Assembly (NCBI GenBank): GCA_021785695.1
Contig: JAJYEQ010000001.1
Span: 97,331 to 161,330 of the forward strand
Length of the DNA stretch: 64,000 bases
Reading direction: 5' to 3'
DNA from: Actinomycetes bacterium
Lineage (GTDB): Bacteria > Actinomycetota > Acidimicrobiia > Acidimicrobiales > RAAP-2
The notes beneath the pieces are model-generated. The model was not told the DNA's origin. It saw only the letters and a list, made by a program, of their open reading frames with translations, and made no database searches. Position 1 is the stretch's first letter. Each line of letters starts with the position of its first letter. Positions 24,701 through 32,660 of the stretch are shown here, piece by piece. The translations under genes and the position numbers were made by a program.

Positions 24701-26380
24701 CTACTTCACGACCTTGATCACGAACTGGAACGACGGGACGTGGTAGCCCAGGGCCAGGGCGGGGAAGTCTCGCGCGTAGCTCAGGTCCGGCGTCATCCCG
24801 TAGGGCGTGTTGGCGAACGACGGCTGCTGGGTGTACATCATCGGGTACAGGTTGATCACGTGGAGCCCGGGCCCACCCGTGGCGAACAGGTGGATCACCG
24901 TGTAGCCGTTGGAGTTGAACCCGCAGCCGTAGCCGATGTAGCTGTTGTCATAGTCCACGCCGAGGGTGTTGTCGAACTGGGTCCAGCCCACCCCGTCCAG
25001 GCTGATGGTGAGCTCCTGGCCCTGCTTGAAGGTGTAGGTCCCGGTGCCCGACTGGCCGGCCGCGATCGCCTGGGGGGTGGTCGCGTGGGTGGCCGTGGCC
25101 ACACCCTGGCTGAGCAGCTGACCCGACGCGGAGTGGAAGGACACCATCGACTCCATGACGTAGAAGGGCTGCTGGGTCTCGACGGTGGTTGCGCTCATCA
25201 CCTGGATGACGTGCCAGCCGCCCAGGCCGTTGGGCACGGTCACGGTGGTGTCGAGGGTCCCGTTGGTGGCGGTGGCCGAGCCCAGGGGCACCGAGACGTA
25301 GGCCCAGCACGAGCTGGTCGGGCAGTTGACTCGGCTGCCCTGGACCGACGCCCACGTCAGCTGGTAGGTCGCCGAGGGCAGGCCGGTCACGTGGACGTGG
25401 ACCTTGGACCCCACGGGGCCCGAGGGGGGCGTCAGGGTCGTGGTCGCGCTGGAGGCGGCGCTCAGCCCGTTGGCGTCGAGCGTCGTGACCTCGTTGAGGG
25501 TCGGGGTGACCTGGTCGGGCCAGCTGATCTGCGGCGTCATCGACACGTGGCCCCGCGTGACGTGGAACGTCGCGGTGCCGCCGGTGGCGAAGGGAACGGG
25601 CGACTGCACGATGTTCATGTACACGAAGCTGAGCGCGTCGCCCACCTGGATGAAGTGTGCGCCCACGGCCCCGGCAGCGGGAATCGTGACGCTCGCGGTG
25701 CCCCGCGTCCAGCTGGCCGTCATCTCGCCGGCGAAGTGATTGTCGTACAAGATGGCCGCGCCACCGGTGTAGAGGGTCGCGCCCATCCCGGTGTAGGTGA
25801 TGTGGATGGGCGTGCCGATCGGCCCGCTGCGCGGCGTGACCGTCAGCGTGCGCAGCAGCTCGAAGCCACCGTGCGCCTGGGCGACATTGTTGACCACCGC
25901 GTAGATGTCATGCATCCCGCCGAAGTCGGCCGGGGCCTTCATCGCGTAGGTGAGCGCGCCCGACGCGCTCGTGGTCACCGTGGCCAGGGTCACGTAGAAG
26001 TTGGTGGAGCTGCGCCCCAGGTAGTTCACCGTGTCGGGCTGCGGGCTCACGACCCAGGTGGCGCTCGCCGTCGACCAGGCCAGCGTGACGCTGGTCGAGG
26101 CCGGCAGGCCGGTGCCCGAGATGGTCACCGGGGTCCCCTGGGCGCCCACGTAGGGCGTGATGGACAGGTTACCGATCGACGAGCTCAGCGTGAAGGCGGG
26201 CGTGACCGGACCCGGCAGCGGTGCCACGTCGGGGATGTTCGGGGCGGTCAGGGTGGTGGGGTTCAGCGTGCCGGTCGTGTCGGCGGCACCTCCGGGGTTA
26301 GAGAGCGTCAGGGGCAGGATCGTGCCGAGCGCGATCGCTGTCGTGGCCGCTCTCACCAGGGCGTGGCGGGAGAACTTCAT
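24701..26380 (-). CDS. Large secreted protein with repeated IPT/Ig-like modules
   Basis: 559 aa. Residues 1-33 are a signal peptide (basic start, hydrophobic core, GGAADT). The mature protein is Thr/Ser/Gly/Val-rich with three Cys. Three modules begin with similar strands: GTPVTISGTGLP (82-93), GTPIHITYTGMG (189-200) and GSKVHVHVTGLP (324-335). Each is followed by a GG-x-H-x-I-x-V element, and a fourth such element occurs near the C-terminus (GPGLHVINLYP). This is the layout of IPT/TIG or Ig-like sandwiches. No catalytic motif is visible. It may be a cell-wall or extracellular structural protein; function unknown. Hairpins flank it on both sides. Confidence 0.8.
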   Translation of the reverse strand: MKFSRHALVRAATTAIALGTILPLTLSNPGGAADTTGTLNPTTLTAPNIPDVAPLPGPVTPAFTLSSSIGNLSITPYVGAQGTPVTISGTGLPASTSVTLAWSTASATWVVSPQPDTVNYLGRSSTNFYVTLATVTTSASGALTYAMKAPADFGGMHDIYAVVNNVAQAHGGFELLRTLTVTPRSGPIGTPIHITYTGMGATLYTGGAAILYDNHFAGEMTASWTRGTASVTIPAAGAVGAHFIQVGDALSFVYMNIVQSPVPFATGGTATFHVTRGHVSMTPQISWPDQVTPTLNEVTTLDANGLSAASSATTTLTPPSGPVGSKVHVHVTGLPSATYQLTWASVQGSRVNCPTSSCWAYVSVPLGSATATNGTLDTTVTVPNGLGGWHVIQVMSATTVETQQPFYVMESMVSFHSASGQLLSQGVATATHATTPQAIAAGQSGTGTYTFKQGQELTISLDGVGWTQFDNTLGVDYDNSYIGYGCGFNSNGYTVIHLFATGGPGLHVINLYPMMYTQQPSFANTPYGMTPDLSYARDFPALALGYHVPSFQFVIKVVK

Positions 26381-26440
26381 GGGAGGGTCGTCCTTTCCGA
26401 GACGATTAGGGTAGGGGCGCCAGCGTGCGAGCGGTGGCTC

Positions 26441-26472
26441 GCCTCGCCCTGGGCGAGAGCCCAGGGCGAGGC
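26441..26472 (-). terminator. Perfect 14-bp hairpin after the 208-aa secreted protein gene
   Basis: GCCTCGCCCTGGGC and its exact complement enclose a GAGA/TCTC loop, 15 nt downstream of the minus-strand stop at 26487. It isolates this gene from the 559-aa secreted protein gene. No U tract follows. Confidence 0.75.
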
Positions 26473-26486
26473 GCTACAGCACGAGG

Positions 26487-27113
26487 TCAGGCCGCCGGAA
26501 CGGCGTTGAGCGTGAGCTGCGACGGGGTAGCTAGGCCCGTCTGGGTGTAGGTGAAGTGGGCAGAGGGGACGGCCCGCTTGATGAAGACGCGGCGACGCAG
26601 GATCTTGGTGCCGTGGCGATACTTGACGATCTTGGACACCGCGGGAATGGCCTTGGTGGTGACCACGATCTGGAAGTTCACGACGCCGAGGGTCGCGTAG
26701 CCCGTGGTGTTCCAGCCGTAGGTCCAGAAGGCCACCGTTCCGTGGTTGCCGTAGTTCATCGGCGCGGGCGTCGAGATGCCCGGGATGACCACGACGGCGC
26801 TCTTGACGTTGGTCGGGGTCAGCGGTGTGCCACCCGAGCCCACGTTCACGCCCGACATGCGGAAGACGACCGTCTGGCCCACGTAGAACTCGTTGGTCAG
26901 CGCGCAGCCGATGGGCGCCTTGAGGATGCCCGTGCCGCCGCCACCCACGACCGTGTCGACGTTGAGGTACACGGGAAGGTTCCCGGTGCCCTGGATGGGG
27001 TTGGCCAACGTCGTCGTGGTCGTCGAGTCAGCCGACGCCGTCGACGCTCCGAGCAGTACGAGACCGCTCAGGCTCAGTGCCCCGGCGGCCAGAGCCGCTA
27101 CGACACGCTTCAT
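26487..27113 (-). CDS. Secreted protein of unknown function
   Basis: 208 aa. The signal peptide (1-28) ends in ASTASAD. A Thr-rich stretch (TTTTTL) follows, then a beta-rich domain with a single Cys in the mature part. A basic segment near 163-180 (KIVKYRHGTKILRRR) resembles the tails of bacterial surface-exposed beta proteins. I recognise no family. The ATG at 27113 has a strong ribosome site (AAGGAGG, 5 nt away). It lies between two other secreted-protein genes on the same strand, each apparently with its own termination. Confidence 0.8.
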   Translation of the reverse strand: MKRVVAALAAGALSLSGLVLLGASTASADSTTTTTLANPIQGTGNLPVYLNVDTVVGGGGTGILKAPIGCALTNEFYVGQTVVFRMSGVNVGSGGTPLTPTNVKSAVVVIPGISTPAPMNYGNHGTVAFWTYGWNTTGYATLGVVNFQIVVTTKAIPAVSKIVKYRHGTKILRRRVFIKRAVPSAHFTYTQTGLATPSQLTLNAVPAA

Positions 27114-27168
27114 ATTTCCTCCTTGTGCATTTGTGGGGACATGAGTGACCCGGGGAGCCGGGGACCCG

Positions 27169-27747
27169 TTACTTCCGGACCAGGACCAGGCCCGTCAGCT
27201 TGGCGCTGTAGGCATCGGTCTCGGTTGATCCGGCAGTGGTCTTCTGGATCGAGAACGACCCAGTGAAGTTGAGGGTTCCGGTGGCTCCACGCCACTTCCC
27301 CGCGCCGCTCAGAATCTTGGCGACGCCCTTGACGCTGACCGAGGTCGGTGCCGACGAGCCCGCGGCGCAGGCCTGGGACTTGGTCGGGTTGATGACCTTC
27401 AGGCGCAGCATCGAGCCCGCACCGCGCAAGAAGCCGATCCCGGTGAGTGGGTCACACGTGTTGGAGGCGGGTGCCGAGCCCGTCCCCGTCATGGTCGCCT
27501 TGCCCAGGTACGTCGCACTGCCGGTGCCCTTGACCGACGTCGCCTTGGCGCCCGACGAGGACCACAGCATCGCGATTGTTCCCTTGAAGGCTCCGTGGAA
27601 CCTGACCTTGACCACCTTGACGGCGTGCGCCGACGCGGTCGTGGTCGCCGCGGGACGCGTCGTCGCGCCCGCGGGCACCACGCCCAGCAGTGCGGCCGCC
27701 ATCAGGCCGGCCAGGAGTGACTTGGGGATGGAGGTGAATGTGCGCAT
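27169..27747 (-). CDS. Secreted beta-rich protein of unknown function
   Basis: 192 aa. The signal peptide (1-28) ends at PAGATT. The mature protein starts with a Thr/Ala-rich linker and continues as a repeating beta pattern: GTGSATYLGKATMTGTGSA, GAGSMLRLKV and GAGKWRGATGTLNFTGSFS. The alternating small and hydrophobic residues suggest a beta barrel, somewhat like DUF3224 or allene-oxide-cyclase-like proteins, but I cannot confirm this. Two Cys (CDPLTG and QACAAG) could form a disulfide. The ATG at 27747 follows TACGTT-N6. The gene is divergent from the LysR regulator. Confidence 0.75.
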   Translation of the reverse strand: MRTFTSIPKSLLAGLMAAALLGVVPAGATTRPAATTTASAHAVKVVKVRFHGAFKGTIAMLWSSSGAKATSVKGTGSATYLGKATMTGTGSAPASNTCDPLTGIGFLRGAGSMLRLKVINPTKSQACAAGSSAPTSVSVKGVAKILSGAGKWRGATGTLNFTGSFSIQKTTAGSTETDAYSAKLTGLVLVRK

Positions 27748-27753
27748 ATACCC

Positions 27754-27759
27754 AACGTA
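27754..27759 (-). promoter_or_regulatory. -10 box TACGTT of the 192-aa secreted protein gene
   Basis: On the minus strand TACGTT is followed by GGGTAT (6 nt) and ATG. It lies in the AT-rich 70-bp region shared with the divergent LysR gene. Confidence 0.5.
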
Positions 27760-27805
27760 AAGTAGAGAACTCCAGATTTCCAATCGATTCTTATTACGGT
27801 CTTGA

Positions 27806-27811
27806 TAGGCT
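27806..27811 (+). promoter_or_regulatory. Extended -10 box TGATAGGCT of the LysR regulator gene
   Basis: TAGGCT with a preceding TG-A (extended -10) is followed by 6 nt (GCTCTT) and ATG at 27818. There is no ribosome site, so the mRNA is predicted to be leaderless. Confidence 0.55.
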
Positions 27812-27817
27812 GCTCTT

Positions 27818-28771
27818 ATGTTCAGTTCCCGAGACCTGACCATCCAGCAGCTGCGCTGCTTCGTGGCCGTCGCCGACGAGGGGCAGTTCACCGCAGCGGC
27901 CGACGAGCTGAACGTGGCCCAGCCCTCCATCAGCGCCCAGATCAACCGGCTCGAGCACGTGCTCGGGGTCACGCTCTTCCACCGGGGTCGCCGGCCCATC
28001 GCCCTGACCGACGCCGGCCAGCAGCTGGTGCCCCTGGCCCGCCGCGTCCTGGCCGGCATCGACGACGTCTTCAGCGAGGCCGAGGACCTCGAGGGGCTGC
28101 GCCGGGGCCACGTCACCATCGGGACGACCCCGAGCATCGGGGCGACCCTGCTGCCGCCCCTGCTGGCGGCGTTTCGCCGGCGCTATCCCGGCGTGGCCGT
28201 CTCGTTCGTCGAGCGCCACTCGCGCGAGATCGCCACGGCCCTGGAGATGGGCGACTTGGACCTGGCCCTCATGGTGGGGCCGATCGCGCATCCCAACCTG
28301 GCGATCTCCACCCTGGCCCACGAGCACCTGATCGTCATCGTGGGCCGCGACCACCCCCTGGCCACCCACCAGACCGTCCGCCTCAGCGATCTGGCCAACG
28401 TCCCGCTCATCTACTTCCACGAGGGCTACGACGTGCGCACGACCACCGAGTCCGCCTTCGCGGCCGCCGGGCTGCACCCGAGCGTCGCCCTGGAGGGCGC
28501 CGAGATCGGCACGGTGCACGCCTTCGTCGCGGCCGGACTGGGCGCGGCGATCGTCCCGGGCCTGGTCGCCGCGATGAGCGATGACGTCGTCGCGCTGGAC
28601 CTCGTCGAGCCGACGATCGAGCGCACCGTGTGCGTCGCCTACGACCAGCGCCACAGCCTCTCGCGCGCCGCGACGGCCCTGCTCGAGGCGGTTCGCGACG
28701 AGACGGTGAACGGCGACTGGGCCGCGCGCACGCCGGGCCTGCGCATCGTCGTGCCGCCCCCGCGCGGGTGA
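27818..28771 (+). CDS. LysR-family transcriptional regulator
   Basis: 317 aa. The N-terminal winged helix-turn-helix (1-65) is canonical: LRCFVAVADEGQFTAAADELNVAQPSIS is split here as CFVAVADEGQFTAAA and NVAQPSISAQINRLE, then LFHRGRRPIALTDAG. The effector domain (about 93-300) has the usual two-lobed pattern starting at VTIGTTPS. The inducer is unknown. By location it could control the divergent secreted-protein gene, or sdhCAB, which begins 120 nt downstream. The ATG is leaderless by the -10 spacing. Confidence 0.93.
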   Translation: MFSSRDLTIQQLRCFVAVADEGQFTAAADELNVAQPSISAQINRLEHVLGVTLFHRGRRPIALTDAGQQLVPLARRVLAGIDDVFSEAEDLEGLRRGHVTIGTTPSIGATLLPPLLAAFRRRYPGVAVSFVERHSREIATALEMGDLDLALMVGPIAHPNLAISTLAHEHLIVIVGRDHPLATHQTVRLSDLANVPLIYFHEGYDVRTTTESAFAAAGLHPSVALEGAEIGTVHAFVAAGLGAAIVPGLVAAMSDDVVALDLVEPTIERTVCVAYDQRHSLSRAATALLEAVRDETVNGDWAARTPGLRIVVPPPRG

Positions 28772-28817
28772 TCGGCGCGCCTCGGGGCCCGCGGAGCGCG
28801 TCGCTGGGACGTTCGTC

Positions 28818-28827
28818 CCCCTAGGGG
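28818..28827. promoter_or_regulatory. Palindrome CCCCTAGGGG at the -35 position of the sdh promoter
   Basis: A perfect 10-bp palindrome ends 17 nt before the TACAAT -10 box, so it replaces or covers the -35 region. A short GGGAC-GTTC-GTCCC hairpin overlaps it upstream (28806-28819). It could be an operator; no known factor is assigned. Confidence 0.35.
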
Positions 28828-28844
28828 TGGTCCCGGCGCGTGCC

Positions 28845-28850
28845 TACAAT
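28845..28850 (+). promoter_or_regulatory. -10 box TACAAT of the sdh operon
   Basis: TACAAT is a strong TANNNT box, 40 nt before the GTG at 28891. Transcription would begin near 28857, which excludes the earlier in-frame starts at 28840-28849. Confidence 0.6.
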
Positions 28851-28890
28851 GGGGCCTCGACGGGCCAGGGGCGCGTGGCGAGAGAGTGAG

Positions 28891-29712
28891 GTGACGGTGG
28901 CGGTCCTCGAGAGTCGAACCAAAGTCCAGCTGGGCGGGCGTCGCGGGGGGCCCGATCTGGCCACCCTGCGCGGCGACCGATGGTGGATCCAGCCCATCGT
29001 GACCATGTCGATCCTGACGGCCTTCGTCGTCTACTCGACCTGGGCGGCCTTCCAGAACCGGAACTACTACGTCGGGTCGGCGGTGCACCGCGACCTCATC
29101 AGCCCCTTCTACTCGCCGTGCCTGGGCGGCAACTGCGTTCCGGGCTCCTCGATCGGCTTCGGCATCCACGGCTGGGCCTGGTCGCCCGCCCTGATCATCC
29201 TGCTGTTCCCCCTGGGCTTCCGCCTGACCTGCTACTACTACCGGCGCAGCTACTACCGCGCCTTCTGGTGGTCGCCGCCCGCGTGCGCGGTGGCTGACGC
29301 CCACGGGTCCTACACGGGCGAGAGCCGCTTCCCGCTGCTCATGCACAACGCCCACCGCTACTTCTTCTACTTCGGGCTCGTGCTCAACGCCATCTTGACC
29401 TACGACGCCTTCCGGGCCTTCTACCAGCCCGGCATCGGCTGGGGGGTCACGGTGGGCACGCTGGTGCTGACCCTCAACGCGGTCCTGCTGTGGAGCTACT
29501 CGGTGAGCTGCCACGCCTGCCGGCACCTGTGCGGGGGCCAGTCGCGGTCCTTCTCGAAGCACCCGATCCGCTACAAGATCTGGAAGTTCCTGACCCCGCT
29601 CAACGCCAAGCACATGAACTTCGCGTGGGCCTCCCTCATCGTCGTCGCGCTGACCGACGTCTACGTCCGCCTGGTGGCCTCGGGCGCTCTGACCGACTAC
29701 CGCCTCTTCTAG
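28891..29712 (+). CDS. sdhC: Succinate dehydrogenase membrane anchor/cytochrome subunit (Sdh1 type)
   Basis: 273 aa with about five spans (near 33-50, 84-104, 145-163, 178-198 and 236-255). It matches the single large membrane anchor of mycobacterial Sdh1 in length and layout, not the small SdhC/SdhD pair of E. coli. His residues in GIHGWAW, MHNAHRYFFYFG and SCHACRHLCGG are candidates for heme or quinone-site ligands. It passes electrons from SdhB to quinone in the plasma membrane. The GTG at 28891 is chosen because it is downstream of TACAAT; a second GTG at 28897 is possible. Confidence 0.88.
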   Translation: MTVAVLESRTKVQLGGRRGGPDLATLRGDRWWIQPIVTMSILTAFVVYSTWAAFQNRNYYVGSAVHRDLISPFYSPCLGGNCVPGSSIGFGIHGWAWSPALIILLFPLGFRLTCYYYRRSYYRAFWWSPPACAVADAHGSYTGESRFPLLMHNAHRYFFYFGLVLNAILTYDAFRAFYQPGIGWGVTVGTLVLTLNAVLLWSYSVSCHACRHLCGGQSRSFSKHPIRYKIWKFLTPLNAKHMNFAWASLIVVALTDVYVRLVASGALTDYRLF

Positions 29713-29725
29713 GTAAGGACCCTCT

Positions 29726-31540
29726 GTGACTGAGTACGAACACCACGACTACGACGTTCTCATCATCGGCGCCGGCGGTGCCGGGCTGCGTGCGGCCATC
29801 GAGGCCAAGCAGCGCGGCCTGTCGGTGGGCATCGTCACCAAGTCCTTGCTCGGCAAGGCCCACACCGTGATGGCCGAGGGCGGCATCGCCGCGGCCATGG
29901 GCAACATCTACGCCGAGGACAACTGGCAGGTCCACTTCCGCGACACCATGCGCGGGGGCAAGATGCTCAACAACTACCGCATGGCCGAGCTGCACGCCAA
30001 GGAGGCGCCCGACCGCGTCTACGAGCTCGAGCAGTGGGGGGCGCTGTTCGACCGCACCAAGGACGGCCGGATCCTCCAGCGCGACTTCGGCGGCCACCGC
30101 TACGCCCGTCTGGCCCACGTGGGCGACCGCACCGGTCTCGAGCTCATCCGCACGCTCCAGCAGAAGGTCGTCTCGATGGGGACCGACGTCTTCATGGAGT
30201 GCAAGGTCCTCCAGCTGGTCCACGACTCCGCGGGCCGCATCGCGGGCGCCGTGGCCTACTGGCGCCCCACGGGCGAGTTCGTCACCTTCGGGGCCAAGGC
30301 CGTGATCCTGGCCACCGGCGGGGTGGGCAAGTCCTGGAAGTTCACGTCGAACTCCTGGGAGTCGACCGGCGACGGCCACGCCATGGCCCTGTGGGCCGGC
30401 GCCGAGCTGATCGACATGGAGTGCATCCAGTTCCACCCCACCGGGATGGTCTGGCCCTTCAGCGTGCGCGGCCTGCTGGTGACCGAGGGCGTGCGCGGCG
30501 ACGGCGGCGTGCTGCGCAACGCCGAGGGCGAGCGCTTCATGTTCCGCTACGTGGCCGACATGTTCCGCGCCGAGACCGCCGAGTCCGAGGAGGAGGCCGA
30601 CAAGTGGTACGCCGACCACTCGGCCGGCCGGCGCCCGCCGGACCTGCTACCCCGTGACGAGGTGGCCCGGGCAATCAACGCCGAGGTCAAGGCGGGCCGG
30701 GGCAGCCCCCACGGCGGGGTGTTCTTGGACATCGGCTCGCGCCGCTCGGCCGAGTACATCCGGCGCCGCCTGCCCTCGATGTACCACCAGTTCATGGAGC
30801 TGGCCGGCGTGGACATCACGCGTGAGGCCATGGAGATCGGCCCGACCTGCCACTACATCATGGGCGGGGTCAAGGTCGACGCCGACACCGCGGCCACGCG
30901 GGTCGCCGGGCTCTACGCGGCCGGCGAGGTGGCCGGCGGCATGCACGGGGCCAACCGGCTGGGCGGCAACTCGCTGTCGGACCTGGTGGTCTTCGGGCGC
31001 CGGGCCGGGGTGGCGGCGGCCGACTACATCGATGCCGGCAGCGGTCCCGCCGACTTCGACGAGGGCGAGGTGGCCGCGGCCATCGAGCGCGCGCTGGCCC
31101 CCTTCACCCGCGAGAGCGGGGAGAACCCCTACGACATCCAGCGTGACCTCCAAGACATGATGCAGGCCAACGTCGGCATCATCCGCAACGGTCCCGAGCT
31201 GGCCGACGCCCTGACCCAGCTGGACGGCACGTTCAGCGAGCGGGTGGCCAACCTCAAGGTCACCGGCGGCCGGGCCTACAACCCCGGCTGGAACCTGGCC
31301 ACCGACCTGCCCTCGATGATCACCGTGTCCAAGTGCGTGACTCGCGGCGCGATCCAGCGCGAGGAGTCGCGCGGTGGCCACACGCGCGAGGACTTCCCCA
31401 AGGCGAGCGCCGAGTTCGGCACCTTCAACCTCGCCCATAGCGTGAGCGCAGGCACCTACGACGGCGAGTTCGCCACCGTGCGGTCCCCGCTGCTGACCAT
31501 GCCCGATGAACTGAAGGCTCTGCTCGAGGAGGCGAAGTAA
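29726..31540 (+). CDS. sdhA: Succinate dehydrogenase flavoprotein subunit
   Basis: 604 aa. The FAD-binding start is IIGAGGAGLRAAIEA. The covalent-FAD segment HTVMAEGGIAAAMGN has the His that is histidylated. FHPTGM and GGNSLSD are active-site and family motifs, and GANRLGG is present in the C-terminal capping region. It oxidises succinate to fumarate on the cytoplasmic face. The GTG at 29726 has AAGGA upstream. The stop overlaps the sdhB start by one base (TAATG). Confidence 0.97.
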   Translation: MTEYEHHDYDVLIIGAGGAGLRAAIEAKQRGLSVGIVTKSLLGKAHTVMAEGGIAAAMGNIYAEDNWQVHFRDTMRGGKMLNNYRMAELHAKEAPDRVYELEQWGALFDRTKDGRILQRDFGGHRYARLAHVGDRTGLELIRTLQQKVVSMGTDVFMECKVLQLVHDSAGRIAGAVAYWRPTGEFVTFGAKAVILATGGVGKSWKFTSNSWESTGDGHAMALWAGAELIDMECIQFHPTGMVWPFSVRGLLVTEGVRGDGGVLRNAEGERFMFRYVADMFRAETAESEEEADKWYADHSAGRRPPDLLPRDEVARAINAEVKAGRGSPHGGVFLDIGSRRSAEYIRRRLPSMYHQFMELAGVDITREAMEIGPTCHYIMGGVKVDADTAATRVAGLYAAGEVAGGMHGANRLGGNSLSDLVVFGRRAGVAAADYIDAGSGPADFDEGEVAAAIERALAPFTRESGENPYDIQRDLQDMMQANVGIIRNGPELADALTQLDGTFSERVANLKVTGGRAYNPGWNLATDLPSMITVSKCVTRGAIQREESRGGHTREDFPKASAEFGTFNLAHSVSAGTYDGEFATVRSPLLTMPDELKALLEEAK

Positions 31541-32319
31541 TGGCGGACGTGACGATGCGCATCTGGCGAGGCGACGCCGAGGGCGGCGACTTCCAGGAGT
31601 ACACCATCGCCCAGAACGAGGGCGAGGTCGTCCTCGACGTCATCCACCGCATCCAGGCCACCGAGGCGCCCGACCTGGCCTGCCGCTGGAACTGCAAGGC
31701 CGGCAAGTGCGGCAGCTGCTCGGCCGAGATCAACGGCAAGCCCCGCCTGATGTGCATGACGCGCATGGACGAGCTGCCCGAGGGCACGGTGACCGTGGCC
31801 CCGATGCGCACCTTCCCGATCATCCGGGACCTGGTGACCGACGTCTCGTTCAACTTCGCGATGGCCGAGCGCATCCCGGCCGTCCTGCCGCCCCCGATGC
31901 CCGAGGGCGGCTACCGGATGTTCCAGGAGGACGTCGAGCGCGGCCAGGAGTTCCGCAAGTGCATCGAGTGCTTCTTGTGCCAGGACGTCTGCCACGTCAT
32001 CCGCGACCACGAGGACAACAAGCACCACTACGCCGGCCCGCGCTTCTTCATCCGCTACGCCGAGCTCGAGATGCACCCCCTGGACACCAACGACCGTCGC
32101 GACTACGTGCGCGAGGAGATGGGCCTGGGCTACTGCAACATCACCAAGTGCTGCACCGAGGTGTGCCCCGAGCACATCAAGATCACCGACAACGCCATCA
32201 TCCCGCTCAAGGAGCGGGCCGTGGACGCCCACTACGACCCCATCGCCTGGCTGGGTCGCAAGATCCGCAACGGGTCCAAGCGCTCGGCCGCCGAGGCGGG
32301 CGTCCAGCCGGCCCCCTGA
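31540..32319 (+). CDS. sdhB: Succinate dehydrogenase iron-sulfur subunit
   Basis: 259 aa. The N-terminal [2Fe-2S] ligands are in CRWNCKAGKCGSC and the following Cys in RLMCM. The C-terminal clusters use CIECFLCQDVCHV and CNITKCCTEVCPEHI, giving the [4Fe-4S] and [3Fe-4S] sites. It relays electrons from FAD to the membrane anchor. The sequence is close to the mycobacterial Sdh1-type protein. The tail (RSAAEAGVQPAP) is short and variable. Confidence 0.97.
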   Translation: MADVTMRIWRGDAEGGDFQEYTIAQNEGEVVLDVIHRIQATEAPDLACRWNCKAGKCGSCSAEINGKPRLMCMTRMDELPEGTVTVAPMRTFPIIRDLVTDVSFNFAMAERIPAVLPPPMPEGGYRMFQEDVERGQEFRKCIECFLCQDVCHVIRDHEDNKHHYAGPRFFIRYAELEMHPLDTNDRRDYVREEMGLGYCNITKCCTEVCPEHIKITDNAIIPLKERAVDAHYDPIAWLGRKIRNGSKRSAAEAGVQPAP

Positions 32320-32321
32320 CC

Positions 32322-32660
32322 GTGGTCGAGCCCGCGACGACCTGGGCCGACCAGGTCGTCGCGGCGCTGACGGCTCGCGGGCCCGCCCCGCTGGACCACG
32401 AGGTCCGCGTGGACCTCGTGCTGGGCCCGCCGGACGCCGCCGAGACCGTGGCCCTGGTCCTGGGCCCTCGCGGTGCGCACCGCGCCGCCGCGCCACCGGG
32501 CGCCCCGGACCTCGTCGTGCGCCTGGAGGCTGACGCCGTCGCCGCCCTGGCCTCGGGCCGCCGGGCCAGCACCGACATTTTGCGCTCGGGACACGTGCGG
32601 GTGCGCGGTGACGCCTCGATCCTGGTCGAGCTGCTCGGATGGCTGAGCGCGACGAGCTGA
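32322..32660 (+). CDS. SCP2-like sterol-transfer-fold protein
   Basis: 112 aa. The second half (VVRLEADAVAALASG, then STDILRSGHVRVRGDASILVELLGWL) matches the SCP2 pattern in which a strand and helix precede the SGxxxVxGD turn. Such proteins bind hydrophobic ligands such as acyl-CoA. The GTG at 32322 starts 2 nt after the sdhB stop, so it belongs to the operon. The stop overlaps the next gene by 22 nt. Ligand unknown. Confidence 0.7.
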   Translation: MVEPATTWADQVVAALTARGPAPLDHEVRVDLVLGPPDAAETVALVLGPRGAHRAAAPPGAPDLVVRLEADAVAALASGRRASTDILRSGHVRVRGDASILVELLGWLSATS

